NCBI GenBank assembly: GCA_052400625.1
Contig: JBQTGH010000009.1
Length of the DNA stretch: 64,000 nt
Source of the DNA: Thermophagus sp052400625
GTDB lineage: Bacteria; Bacteroidota; Bacteroidia; Bacteroidales; Marinilabiliaceae
Direction: 5' to 3' (one strand)
Each line of letters starts with the position of its first letter. The first letter of the stretch is position 1. Positions 44,361 through 53,280 of the stretch are shown piece by piece. Below the pieces are notes generated by a model that did no database searches, was not told the origin of the DNA, and was given only the letters and a program-made list of their open reading frames with translations. A program made the position numbers and the translations under genes.

Positions 44361-45950
44361 ATGCATTACACTTTACGACTGACTTTTTCATTGGCAATAT
44401 ATGGCATGATTTGTTGGCCAGGTCATACGCAGGAAAAACCTGATTGGCAAAATGGTGTTCCGGAGGCCTGCACCACCATTACCGTTGGGAAAAAGGCCAC
44501 TTTTGATGGTTCGGTAATGACTTCTCATACCGACGATAGCCATCGCACCCGTGCCTGGATGAATATTGTGCCTGCCGAACGACACGGTCGCCGCGATAAA
44601 GTTACCATGTATAAAAGAAAACCCGATGATTCGGGGCCAATGCCGGCCTACAAGCATGTCGCCATTGGTGAAATACCGCAGGTAAGAGAAACCTTCGGCT
44701 ACATTAATACGGCCTATCCATGCATGAATACAGAACAGCTGGCCATTGGCGAATCCACCTTTGGAGGACGTGAGTCGCTCATATCCGAAAAAGGACTGAT
44801 CGACTGCCAACGTCTCATAAAGCTGATGCTAGAACGGTGCACCACGGCACGTGAAGCCATTAAAACGGGCGGTGAACTACTAAAGAGATACGGATGGAAC
44901 GATGCGGGGGAATGCCTCACCATTGCCGACACCAAAGAGGTATGGCACCTGGAAATTGTAGGACCTGGCAAGGGCAATATTGGGGCTATATGGGTCGCAC
45001 AGCGAGTCCCCGACGATCACGTAAGTGTCAATGCCAATGCCGCACGAATCCAGGAAATTGATTTGGATAACCCCGACTATTTTATGGCTTCGGATAATAT
45101 TTTTGATATGGCTCGCGACAGCATGTGGTGGAATCAGGCCACCGGTCCATTCCGATTTGCCGACGCTTACGCTCCCGAAAGCCGTAAATCAATGGCCGCC
45201 CGTCGGCGTGAATGGCGGGTTTTATCTTTAATGAATCCCTCTCTCAATCTGGATCCTGAAGCCAGGGATTATCCCTTTTCGGTAAAACCCTCCGAAAAAG
45301 TGACGCTGGAAAAGATGATTGCAGTCTTCAAGGATTATTATGAGAACACGCCTTATGATATGATTGGTCATATTAAAAAGGTTACCGAAGAAGGCGATAC
45401 CATCCCCCACCCTCTTGCCAGTCCTTTTATGCCCTACGACGCTTATGATTTATTTGACATCCACGGTGGCTGGGGCGATTTAGGAGAACGCGCCATAGCA
45501 CGATGGTACACCATGTATGCCACCATCACTCAAAGTAGGGATTGGCTGCCTAATGAAATTGGCGGACTGGTATGGCTGGCTCAGGATAATGTGGCCACCT
45601 CTGTTTATATCCCTGTTTATTGTTCGGTCACAGATTTGCCAAACGCCTATAAATATCCCGGCCGCAAAGGGTTTAGCCGAAACTCCGCATGGTGGGCGTT
45701 TAATCGTCTGAGCACACTGACATCACAACGGTGGAATGAAATGCGCCATGATGTGGACAAGGTTTTGATCCCCCTGCAAAAGAAAATTTTTGAAAGTCAG
45801 GTACAGGCTGAAAAGGATGCCATGAACATGGGCCCCAAACAAACCAGAGATCACCTAACCAGATATACCAACGAATGGGGCAATAAAGTAGTTCAGGAAG
45901 CCTGGAAATTGGGCGATTATCTTTGGACTAAATACGACGAAAAATTTTAA
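44361..45950 (+). CDS. C69 family dipeptidase (PepD-like), secreted
   Basis: Ntn-hydrolase dipeptidase of family C69. From ATG at 44361 the product has about 529 residues, with a signal peptide (HYTLRLTFSLAIYGMICW) and, soon after, PEACTTITVGKKATFDGSVM, in which the Cys is the expected nucleophile exposed by autocatalytic processing. Further C69 features are IGESTFGGRESL, LTIADTKEVWHLEIVGPGKG, VPDDHVSVNANAARIQEID and VATSVYIPVYCSV. Secretion suggests it works on peptides in the periplasm. An in-frame ATG-like start at 44265 would place the signal peptide internally, so the later start is preferred. A strong terminator follows. Confidence 0.93.
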   Translation: MHYTLRLTFSLAIYGMICWPGHTQEKPDWQNGVPEACTTITVGKKATFDGSVMTSHTDDSHRTRAWMNIVPAERHGRRDKVTMYKRKPDDSGPMPAYKHVAIGEIPQVRETFGYINTAYPCMNTEQLAIGESTFGGRESLISEKGLIDCQRLIKLMLERCTTAREAIKTGGELLKRYGWNDAGECLTIADTKEVWHLEIVGPGKGNIGAIWVAQRVPDDHVSVNANAARIQEIDLDNPDYFMASDNIFDMARDSMWWNQATGPFRFADAYAPESRKSMAARRREWRVLSLMNPSLNLDPEARDYPFSVKPSEKVTLEKMIAVFKDYYENTPYDMIGHIKKVTEEGDTIPHPLASPFMPYDAYDLFDIHGGWGDLGERAIARWYTMYATITQSRDWLPNEIGGLVWLAQDNVATSVYIPVYCSVTDLPNAYKYPGRKGFSRNSAWWAFNRLSTLTSQRWNEMRHDVDKVLIPLQKKIFESQVQAEKDAMNMGPKQTRDHLTRYTNEWGNKVVQEAWKLGDYLWTKYDEKF

Positions 45951-45967
45951 ACTCCAATTATTCATAG

Positions 45968-46005
45968 AAAAGGGTTGTCCGGTATTTTTCCCACAACCCT
46001 TTTTA
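45968..46005 (+). terminator. Terminator of the C69 dipeptidase gene
   Basis: Eleven-base perfect stem AAAAGGGTTGT/ACAACCCTTTT (45968-45978 with 45993-46003) followed by more T on the plus strand, 18 bp after the stop codon. Confidence 0.9.
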
Positions 46006-46070
46006 TTTGAATCTCTATTCATTCCATTTTTCCACGGAAGGGGATTCCCCTTTTGACAAGCCCACGGCAT

Positions 46071-46811
46071 TTATGGCTCATAGATCATTTTACGGGTCAT
46101 CCCCCCATCCACATAGATATTTTCAGCATTCACGAAATCATTTTCGGGATGGCAGAGCCAAATCACCAACGAAGCAATATCTGAAGGTTTCCCTACTCTA
46201 CCGCTCAAATGTTGGGAATGATCATGAGCCCGTAGCACTTCAGTTTCGTCTGTATGAATCCATCCCGGACTAATACAATTTGCAGTAATACCAGTACCGG
46301 ACAAAGAGTTGGCTAGGGCATGTGTCAAAGACACCAGACCTCCCTTCGAAGCACTATAGGCTTCACCTCCCGGTTCAGACATCAAATGACGGGTGGAAGC
46401 AATTTGAATGATGCGGCCATAACTGCCACGTTGATGTCTTTTGGCAAATTCCCGTGCACAAACAAATGCCGCTCGAAGATTGCTGTTAAGAATGTAGTCC
46501 CATTCTTCAATCGAAATTTCTGTCAAGCGGATAAAACGACTAAGACCGGCATTGTTTACCAGAATATCAATTTTCGGCCATGCCTCATCAAGATTACTAA
46601 AAAAATTAATGACCTCCTCAGCATCGGCCAAATCCAAACAGCTAGTGTGCATCCTTGGGTAATGTTGCCGGAGGTGATCCAAGGCCTCCTGATCCTTGTC
46701 AATAACCCAAACCCTGGCTCCGGCCTCTTCCAAAGCGATGCCAATGGCTTTCCCGATTCCTTTAGCACCACCTGTTACAATAGCCCGTTTCTCTTTTAGT
46801 TTTTTTTCCAT
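46071..46811 (-). CDS. SDR family oxidoreductase
   Basis: Short-chain dehydrogenase/reductase of the classical type. The 246-residue product has the cofactor motif VTGGAKGIGKAIG (about residues 12-24), the NNAG motif (ILVNNAGLSRFIR), the active site Ser (IQIAST) with YSASKGG holding the catalytic Tyr and Lys (about residues 152-158), and the later NCISPGWIHTDE. Asp in WVIDKDQEA at the end of the second beta-strand suggests preference for NAD(H). Substrate unknown. Single gene, minus strand. A perfect short palindrome (AAGGGGATTCCCCTT, 46038-46052) lies just past its stop. Confidence 0.92.
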   Translation of the reverse strand: MEKKLKEKRAIVTGGAKGIGKAIGIALEEAGARVWVIDKDQEALDHLRQHYPRMHTSCLDLADAEEVINFFSNLDEAWPKIDILVNNAGLSRFIRLTEISIEEWDYILNSNLRAAFVCAREFAKRHQRGSYGRIIQIASTRHLMSEPGGEAYSASKGGLVSLTHALANSLSGTGITANCISPGWIHTDETEVLRAHDHSQHLSGRVGKPSDIASLVIWLCHPENDFVNAENIYVDGGMTRKMIYEP

Positions 46812-47290
46812 AATAATTTCACAAATTATTGAGATGCGTTTCCAACAAACAAACGACCTTTCCTATTTGCTGTTCTCATTTTTTTAATGGATATCCGTAA
46901 TTGAATTTCTCACTTTTCATTAGGCCGTAACTTTTTCCCGTCTTAGAAGAGGCTTGCCCGCTGAATCACGTATTACCCTGCTGGGATTTCTATTGCCCTG
47001 CCTAAATTCCTGCTGCCCTGCTTAAATTCTTAGCGCCCTGCTTAAATTCTTGATGTCCTGCTTAAATTCTTGATGTCCTGCTTAAATTCTTGATGTCCTG
47101 CTTGAATTCTTGACGTCCTGCTTAAATTTTTGGCGTCCTGCTTGAATTCTTGGCGTCCTGCTTGAATTCTTGGCGTCCTGCTTGAATTTAATCGCCCTGC
47201 TGCGGTCTTCAAAGGTTCAGAATGGTTTAAATTGATACCAACGTATTCCATTCATTGCAACGCCGAACCGGATTCAAGTGAATGACTCCC
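46812..47290. other. Intergenic region dominated by a 20-bp minisatellite
   Basis: 479 bp between the SDR gene and the DUF4153-like gene, both on the minus strand. The minisatellite at 46974-47200 fills half of it; nothing else was recognised. Confidence 0.6.
46974..47200. repeat. 20-bp minisatellite, about 11 copies
   Basis: CCTG-type starts recur every 20 bp from 46976 (46976, 46996, 47016, 47036, 47056, 47076, 47096, 47116, 47136, 47156, 47176), with a last partial copy at 47195, one base out of register. The core unit is GTCCTGCTTGAATTCTTG(G/A)(C/T). The first units are more diverged and the central ones nearly identical. There are no unique spacers. Because 20 is not a multiple of 3, any translation cycles through three frames and has no protein character. 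Confidence 0.93.
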
Positions 47291-48550
47291 TTATTTCATC
47301 CCAAAAAGGAAGGGGAAAATGAATACCACAACGAATGTCCAGACAAAATAAAGAGGCAAATATTTGCTAAGAGTGAGCTCTATTCTTCCAATATCTCCGC
47401 GTCGAAAATTAACCTGGAAAAGATCAATCATTATCATTAACAAGTTTCCAAAAACCAAGAGATTGGATCCCAAAACAACGGTTCTGTTAGGCGTAAAACC
47501 AAATTCACCGATTCTGTATAAAATTGCGGTAAGAGCTATCATATCAACAACTAAGGTAATGGCAGCCAGAAAGAATAACATCAAAGATTGAAACGCTCTC
47601 TGCTCATAACCTGAGGATTCCGTAATGGAAAAAACGATCAACCCCATCACGACCAATAGTAAAAGATTGAAGACAATCAAAAAATCCCGATCATTATATG
47701 GATCTTTCCCGGTGATTAAAGCTACCGCCAGAAAAACCACCAGTGTAATCAGCACCAAAGGACTGAAAATACGAGCTATAATGGGGGCAATTTTACTGGT
47801 TACATTTGGATAATTTTTAACGATAAAAGTGGCCACCACCGGAGCCGAAACAACTCCCAAAAGAACAATATTTTCTGTATAAAATTTCTGAATATCTATT
47901 TCTATGGTCGAAAACATCCCTATCGTCAAGACGGTTAAAAACACTCCGGCTATCAGAATAATCCCCATCATAATAACCAAATCGCCATTATATTGGATGT
48001 ACTGGATCCGTAAATGGAGATCTTTTAGGTTGAAATCAATAAATACCAAACCATAAAGACACCATAACATCAGCGGAAGATGAAAACAGGCCAACATTAT
48101 GGAGTGACTTTGTGACGCATCAGGCAGCCTATTGATATAAACCGCTGAAACAATAAAAACAGCAGTAGAAATCAACAAATCCCGGAGATTTATATGCTCC
48201 TTTCTCAAAAAGCTGTACAGTGTGAGACCAAAAAAGACAACGATTCCAAAATTTTTCTGATAAAACAATTGTTCAGAACCATTTATTCCAAATATTTCAG
48301 GAATTTTAATGAGAAAACCCACCGACAAACAACTAAAAATTAAAAACCAGAGATCCTTTTTCCTGTAATTCAACACCCCGGACATGACCTTTTCTTGTTC
48401 GAGCCGTGTTTTCCAAAAAATCATCATCTTTTGATCCTGAATCTCAGGATAAACCTCCCAAAATGCATGTTCAAAAGTTTTCTTGTCAGTCCTGTAAAGC
48501 TGCTCCAGCATTTCAGGATTATCCATATACTCTTTTATTTTATTTTGCAT
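47291..48550 (-). CDS. DUF4153-like multi-pass membrane protein
   Basis: Inner-membrane protein of unknown function, 419 residues. It starts with a soluble helical part (MQNKIKEYMDNPEMLEQLYR to about residue 58) and then carries about ten hydrophobic helices, for example LWFLIFSCLSVGFLIKI, LLISTAVFIVSAVYI, MGIILIAGVFLTVLTIGMFS, VLITLVVFLAVALITG and FVWTFVVVFIFPFLFGM. The helix spacing and the FLIVFNLLLLVVMGLIVFSI region resemble DUF4153 proteins. It is separated from the SDR gene by the 20-bp minisatellite, which lies just after its stop codon. No operon partner. Confidence 0.72.
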   Translation of the reverse strand: MQNKIKEYMDNPEMLEQLYRTDKKTFEHAFWEVYPEIQDQKMMIFWKTRLEQEKVMSGVLNYRKKDLWFLIFSCLSVGFLIKIPEIFGINGSEQLFYQKNFGIVVFFGLTLYSFLRKEHINLRDLLISTAVFIVSAVYINRLPDASQSHSIMLACFHLPLMLWCLYGLVFIDFNLKDLHLRIQYIQYNGDLVIMMGIILIAGVFLTVLTIGMFSTIEIDIQKFYTENIVLLGVVSAPVVATFIVKNYPNVTSKIAPIIARIFSPLVLITLVVFLAVALITGKDPYNDRDFLIVFNLLLLVVMGLIVFSITESSGYEQRAFQSLMLFFLAAITLVVDMIALTAILYRIGEFGFTPNRTVVLGSNLLVFGNLLMIMIDLFQVNFRRGDIGRIELTLSKYLPLYFVWTFVVVFIFPFLFGMK

Positions 48551-49341
48551 GACATAAATAAATATTATTCACATTGAGGAAATGATGACTAAAAAAAATC
48601 GATATCTGCATCAATCAAAATGAAATCAAAACAAAATTAACCGAAACTTCCGTCCTTACCATGAAGCCGGAGCCATTCATTGGCAAAACGCCGGGGGTAA
48701 AAACGGCATTTTTGATCCTGCACCCTTTAAAGCAGCCATGCACCTACCTCCTGAAAGATAAAAACTCCTTTGAGATCATACAAATACGACACCCAAAAGA
48801 TCATTAATTCTTCTCTATAATGCATAAAGGTAAGCACACATTAATTCCCTAAAATCAACACATTGCACCCCCATCTTCACCCGCCTTCAACCATTAAAGC
48901 TTATCAACAAAATTATTACCATCTCTTCATCTGACATTTTTTAATGAACATCTGGAATCCAAATTTATGACTATTTTTCACTCCCCCACCTCTAAAAAAC
49001 GCCCCAATTTCAGCCAAACACCCTTTTATCGATCATCACCATCTTCAATAATCCCAGAGGCAACCAACCTTGAATATTTTCCTCTCTAAAAACCAATGTT
49101 TTTTTATCTTTGCTACGGCAAAGCAAATTTTTATACACCAATAAAAACAATGTGAATCAGACAAATTTTTAAGTAGCTCCATTCTTTAGCAAACTAATAT
49201 TTGCAACGACCTATTGGGAAAACCGGTCAAATCAGGGGGTACGCCTAAAACAATTGAAACAGATTGATTTCCACAAGGTCGTCGAACTTTTACATTAAAT
49301 TTGTCGAAAATATTTTCAATAAGAATTAAACCTGAAACAAC
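48551..49341. other. 791-bp intergenic region upstream of dapB
   Basis: AT-rich gap between divergent genes. It holds two exact TAnnTTTG boxes (49105-49112, TATCTTTG; and 49296-49303). A 48-codon open frame at 48661-48807 lacks recognisable features and is not called. Nothing else was recognised. Confidence 0.55.
49296..49303 (+). promoter_or_regulatory. Putative -7 box of dapB
   Basis: TAAATTTG matches TAnnTTTG exactly, 38 bp before the dapB ATG. A second exact box (TATCTTTG) lies at 49105-49112 and would give a leader of about 230 nt. Confidence 0.5.
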
Positions 49342-50061
49342 ATGAAAATTGCACTGATTGGATATGGCAAGATGGGAAAAGAGATAGAAAGAATAGCCCA
49401 ATCCAGAGGACATAACATCGTAGCCCGCATCGACCCGATGGCAACCGGCGAAAACTTTGATGATGGCGGCTTTGAAACAGCGGATGTAGCCATTGAATTT
49501 ACCACCCCCAAAGTAGCTTATTCCAACTACCAAAAGTGTTTTAAATATGGAAAGCCGGTAGTTTCCGGGACGACCGGTTGGCTCGACAAACTTCCGGAAA
49601 TAAAAAAAGCTTGTGAAGAAAAAGGCCAAACATTTTTCTATGCCTCCAATTTCAGCATTGGCGTTAACATCCTGTTTGAACTAAACCGGCATCTGGCTAA
49701 AATAATGAACAATCGGCCCGAATACGAGGTGGAAATGACCGAAGTACATCATACCCAAAAACTGGATGCACCAAGTGGTACCGCAATAACTTTGGCCGAA
49801 GACATCATTGAAAACATGGAGCGGAAAAATGAATGGAAACTCAACGCAACCGAAAAAGCGACCCAACTGAAGATTAATGCACTTCGAGAAGGTGATGTTC
49901 CCGGAATACATACCATAAAGTATGAATCTGATGTTGATGAGCTTACCATCCATCACAGTGCAAAATCAAGAAAAGGATTTGCCCTTGGCGCAGTTCTTGC
50001 TGCGGAATTTGCCGCCAAAAACAAAGGCTTCCTTGGCATGAAGGATATGTTGAAGTTTTAA
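49342..50061 (+). CDS. dapB: 4-hydroxy-tetrahydrodipicolinate reductase
   Basis: Cytosolic enzyme of the diaminopimelate/lysine pathway that reduces 4-hydroxy-tetrahydrodipicolinate with NAD(P)H, supplying meso-DAP for peptidoglycan. The 239-residue product has the N-terminal Rossmann motif IALIGYGKMGKEIERI, VAIEFTTPKVAYSNY, VSGTTGWLDKLPEI, ASNFSIGVNILFELNRHLAK, the catalytic EVHHTQKLDAPSGTAITLAE (His pair and Lys) and REGDVPGIHTIKYESDVDEL. The length is on the short side of normal, as in other Bacteroidota. It opens the dapB-lepB-lepB2 cluster that is often seen in this phylum. Confidence 0.97.
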   Translation: MKIALIGYGKMGKEIERIAQSRGHNIVARIDPMATGENFDDGGFETADVAIEFTTPKVAYSNYQKCFKYGKPVVSGTTGWLDKLPEIKKACEEKGQTFFYASNFSIGVNILFELNRHLAKIMNNRPEYEVEMTEVHHTQKLDAPSGTAITLAEDIIENMERKNEWKLNATEKATQLKINALREGDVPGIHTIKYESDVDELTIHHSAKSRKGFALGAVLAAEFAAKNKGFLGMKDMLKF

Positions 50062-50191
50062 CTTATTCCGAAAACCGTTTTCAGTAGCACCGGCGGGGAT
50101 TAAAGAGCGGCATTCATTGTCAATTTAGTTTTCCGGCATGGTTCACAGGAACAACAAACCATATTTGCCTTAATTCTTTTGTGAAACGTAC

Positions 50192-50215
50192 GGTTTTTCC
50201 CCATTTGGAAAAACC
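50192..50215. repeat. Perfect hairpin between dapB and lepB
   Basis: GGTTTTTCC and GGAAAAACC (50192-50200 and 50207-50215) pair perfectly around CCATTT. Neither strand has a downstream T-run, so it may slow or attenuate transcription between dapB and lepB, but it is not a standard terminator. Confidence 0.5.
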
Positions 50216-50283
50216 AACAAGAAAATTCGAACAACCGCGATATTAATAGAAGAGTTTATTATACGAAAAATAACCTATAAGCA

Positions 50284-51714
50284 ATGATTGACTTTCAAAA
50301 CGTTAAAAAAGCAAACTGGATAAAATTCGGGATTGCTGCCCTGATATTTGTATTATGGGTGATATGGATCGGCAACTTATGGATATTGCTCGGTCTTCCG
50401 ATCATCTTTGACATTTACATTTCGAAGATAATTCCTTGGGGTGCCTGGAAAAAAAACAAAGACGGAAGCAAACCAGCTGCCTGGAAAGAATGGCTTGATG
50501 CGCTTATTTTTGCACTAATAGCCGTCTATCTAATCAACATATTCTTCTTCCAAAATTACAAGATTCCCACCTCATCGCTGGAGAAAAGTCTTCTTGTGGG
50601 CGACCACCTTTTTGTCAGCAAAATGAGTTATGGCCCGCGGATGCCGAATACGCCACTTTCCTTCCCATTGGTTCAGAATACCTTTCCTGTTATCAATACA
50701 AAATCGTATTTGGAAAAGCCCTATTGGGATTACAAAAGGCTAAAAGGTTTTGGCCAGGTGAAAAGGGGAGACATTGTTGTTTTTAACTTTCCTGCCGGCG
50801 ATACGGTGGCCTTTCTGCGGCCCAACCCGGCCTATTTCAACATCATCAGGGAGATCGGCCAGAGTCTGGCCATTCGCAACAACTATTCAACATTAGGTCT
50901 CGATGAATTCCAATTACGTTTGAAAGAGCGTGCCTTAGGCGCAGAGTATGTAAAAGAAAATCCCGCAGACTTTGGGAAAGTGGTTTACAGACCAGTAGAT
51001 CGGCGTGACAACTATGTAAAACGATGCGTAGCACTGCCGGGCGACACCTTCGAAATTCGGCATAATCAATTGTTCATCAACGGTGATTTGTTTCAGGAAC
51101 CGGAAGGCGTTCAGCATAACTACAATATACTCACCGATGGCACCACACTTAACCGGAACTTTTTTGAACGACTTGACATCAGTGATCCCGAACGATATTT
51201 GGGACAAACCGGCCCCTATTACTCGTTACCGCTCACTTCTTCCATGCTGGAAAAAGTGAGACAAATGCCTTTTATAAAAAATGTTACGATCAACGAAGAA
51301 ATGATCGACACCACCAGATTGCAAGTATTTCCTTACAGTAAATATTTCCAATGGAGTCGAGACAATTTTGGCCCGGTCGTTATTCCCCAAAGAGGAAAGA
51401 CCGTCCATATAACTTTAAAAAATATTCTTCTTTACGAACGTATCATCAAAAATTATGAAGGAAACACCTTGGAAATAAAAGATGGGGAAATTTTCATCAA
51501 TGGTTCCGCCGCAGACACCTACACTTTTAAAATGGACTATTACTTTATGATGGGTGACAACCGGCACAATTCGGCGGATTCACGCTATTGGGGCTTTGTT
51601 CCCGAAGACCACATTGTAGGAAAACCCTTATTAGTCTGGCTTTCATTAGACAAAAACAAATCGTTTCCGAAAAATATCCGTTGGAACAGATTCTTTAAAT
51701 ATGCCGGAAAATAA
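50284..51714 (+). CDS. lepB: Signal peptidase I
   Basis: Membrane serine protease that removes signal peptides from exported proteins. The 476-residue product has N-terminal membrane helices (about 15-50 and 72-90), the catalytic Ser in KIPTSSLEKSLLVGD (Ser98), the catalytic Lys in DNYVKRCVALPGDTFEI (Lys246) and the box E region FMMGDNRHNSADSRYWGFVP. The large insertion between Ser and Lys boxes and the long region between boxes D and E make it longer than the E. coli enzyme, as is usual in Bacteroidota. The last base of its stop codon is the first base of the next gene, which encodes a second signal peptidase. Confidence 0.95.
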   Translation: MIDFQNVKKANWIKFGIAALIFVLWVIWIGNLWILLGLPIIFDIYISKIIPWGAWKKNKDGSKPAAWKEWLDALIFALIAVYLINIFFFQNYKIPTSSLEKSLLVGDHLFVSKMSYGPRMPNTPLSFPLVQNTFPVINTKSYLEKPYWDYKRLKGFGQVKRGDIVVFNFPAGDTVAFLRPNPAYFNIIREIGQSLAIRNNYSTLGLDEFQLRLKERALGAEYVKENPADFGKVVYRPVDRRDNYVKRCVALPGDTFEIRHNQLFINGDLFQEPEGVQHNYNILTDGTTLNRNFFERLDISDPERYLGQTGPYYSLPLTSSMLEKVRQMPFIKNVTINEEMIDTTRLQVFPYSKYFQWSRDNFGPVVIPQRGKTVHITLKNILLYERIIKNYEGNTLEIKDGEIFINGSAADTYTFKMDYYFMMGDNRHNSADSRYWGFVPEDHIVGKPLLVWLSLDKNKSFPKNIRWNRFFKYAGK

Positions 51715-52895
51715 TGGCAAGCATTCTGAAAAACATTTCATTGTCACTTTTAGTAATAGCGGCAGGATGGTGGTTTCGTACACTTTTAACTCCCATCCTG
51801 CTATTATTACTAATTTGGGCCTTATGGATTTATCGCGACAAGACGAATTCATTTCGTCGAAAAATAAAAAATACTCATCACAGAATTTATCAGATATTAT
51901 CGTTAATTCTTCTACTTTCGACAGGAATTATTGTTGGAATCGGGATATACAGATTTGTATTTGAATTTATTTCTGTGCCATCTCCTTCCATGGAGAAAGC
52001 CATTCATTCCGGCGATTATATTCTTGTCAACAAACTGATACCGGGACCTCGGAGATTCCCTGAATGGCCTGACAAATACTTCAGAATGGCGGGCACACAA
52101 AAACTAAAAAGAGGAGACATCATACTTTTTAACTTTCCTGAAGGAGATACCATTCTGGAAAACCGCCCCAATGAAAGTTACTACTATCTGAAAAGGCACT
52201 TTAATAATTTCGACCGGCTTCGGAAAATCCGCAATTGGGGCAATCTCATACCACTCAGTGTAAGAGAAAGGCCTCGATTTGTCAAACGCCTGGTGGCATT
52301 GCCGGGTGATACGCTGGAAATAAACAATGGCATTTTGCTAATCAACAATAAAACTTTTGATTTGGCACCAACCATCATTAAAAAATTCAGATGGACCGGG
52401 CCCAAAGACTCTTTTCAGGAACGAATTAAAAACAAAAACATTATCAATCACTATCAATATCGCAATAGCATTGTGGTTGAAATGACCACTGGCACCTTTA
52501 ACCATCTTTCTCATGACTTAAAAGTCAATTTTAATCCTGCTCTTCTTGAGAAAAAATTACCCGATCCCTATACTTTTCCATTTAATATCTCCACAGGCTG
52601 GAACACAGACTTTATGGGACCGATAATAATACCCTCCAAAGGAGACACCATTTGGCTTACCCCAACCAACATCGACCTTTACAAAAGAGCCATAAGTGTT
52701 TATGAGGGAAATGATCTTCAGATTATGGACGGAAGAATATTCATCAATGGGAAAGCACAGAACCATTATCGTTTCAAATTAAATTATTACTGGGTCATGG
52801 GAGACAATCGCCCTCACTCCTTCGACAGTCGTTTCTGGGGATTGTTACCTGAGAACCATATTATTGGGAAAATCCCTGAAATGTTTGTAAATTGA
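51714..52895 (+). CDS. Second signal peptidase I paralogue
   Basis: A 393-residue paralogue of the protein encoded just upstream. Both catalytic residues are kept: Ser92 in SVPSPSMEKAIHSGD and Lys191 in PRFVKRLVALPGDTLEI, together with VMGDNRPHSFDSRFWGLLPE. The Ser box (PSPSME) is closer to the classical PSGSM form than that of the first copy (PTSSLE), so this one may carry the general activity. The N-terminus has two or three membrane helices (about 8-38 and 58-85). It begins on the last base of the lepB stop codon, so translation is coupled. Confidence 0.93.
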   Translation: MASILKNISLSLLVIAAGWWFRTLLTPILLLLLIWALWIYRDKTNSFRRKIKNTHHRIYQILSLILLLSTGIIVGIGIYRFVFEFISVPSPSMEKAIHSGDYILVNKLIPGPRRFPEWPDKYFRMAGTQKLKRGDIILFNFPEGDTILENRPNESYYYLKRHFNNFDRLRKIRNWGNLIPLSVRERPRFVKRLVALPGDTLEINNGILLINNKTFDLAPTIIKKFRWTGPKDSFQERIKNKNIINHYQYRNSIVVEMTTGTFNHLSHDLKVNFNPALLEKKLPDPYTFPFNISTGWNTDFMGPIIIPSKGDTIWLTPTNIDLYKRAISVYEGNDLQIMDGRIFINGKAQNHYRFKLNYYWVMGDNRPHSFDSRFWGLLPENHIIGKIPEMFVN

Positions 52896-52943
52896 TGCTC
52901 TCCTTAAATAAAGGTAATTATAGAATTTAAAAACACATTTACC

Positions 52944-53243
52944 ATGAGAGGAAAAACCACATTTTCGTTATGGGGATTCATAATAATCGCCCTATTATTG
53001 GTTTTGTTTTCTGTTCAAAACGCGCAGGAAGTAGGCTTCCAGTTTATGGTCTGGAAAACCCACTTATCACTTTCAATCTTGCTGATTGTTGCTTTTTTGT
53101 TGGGCTTAATAGCAGGCGTCTTTTTTTCATACCGAAGAAATCGGAAGCATCTTAAAATGGAAAAAGAAAAAGATAAATCTGCACTGAAAACAAATCAAAC
53201 AACAAAAGCTCAACCTACCGTCGCCAACGACCAAGACCTTTAG
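52944..53243 (+). CDS. LapA family small membrane protein (DUF1049)
   Basis: A 99-residue inner-membrane protein with two membrane helices (LWGFIIIALLLVLFSVQNAQ and ILLIVAFLLGLIAGVFFSY), the NAQEVGFQF(M/V) motif between them that is typical of lipopolysaccharide assembly protein A-domain proteins, and a basic, then polar, cytoplasmic tail (RRNRKHLKMEKEKDK). The exact job in Bacteroidota is unknown. It sits 48 bp after the signal peptidase paralogue and 37 bp before wbqC, in the same direction, so it is probably part of that operon. Confidence 0.85.
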   Translation: MRGKTTFSLWGFIIIALLLVLFSVQNAQEVGFQFMVWKTHLSLSILLIVAFLLGLIAGVFFSYRRNRKHLKMEKEKDKSALKTNQTTKAQPTVANDQDL

Positions 53244-53280
53244 GATCGTAATCATTCTCTTTAGAAACTTGTTCTTTGAT

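Noticed and set aside
46974..47200. CRISPR array
   Set aside because: Copies are directly adjacent with a 20-bp period and no unique spacers, and no cas genes are in the window.
47042..47251. 69-codon open frame over the 20-bp repeats
   Set aside because: The protein is only the three-frame cycling of the repeat unit; no start signal or protein character.
48661..48807. 48-codon open frame on the plus strand (MKPEPFIGKTPG...)
   Set aside because: Slightly higher GC than its surroundings, but no recognisable motif, promoter or terminator; could be chance or a decayed gene.
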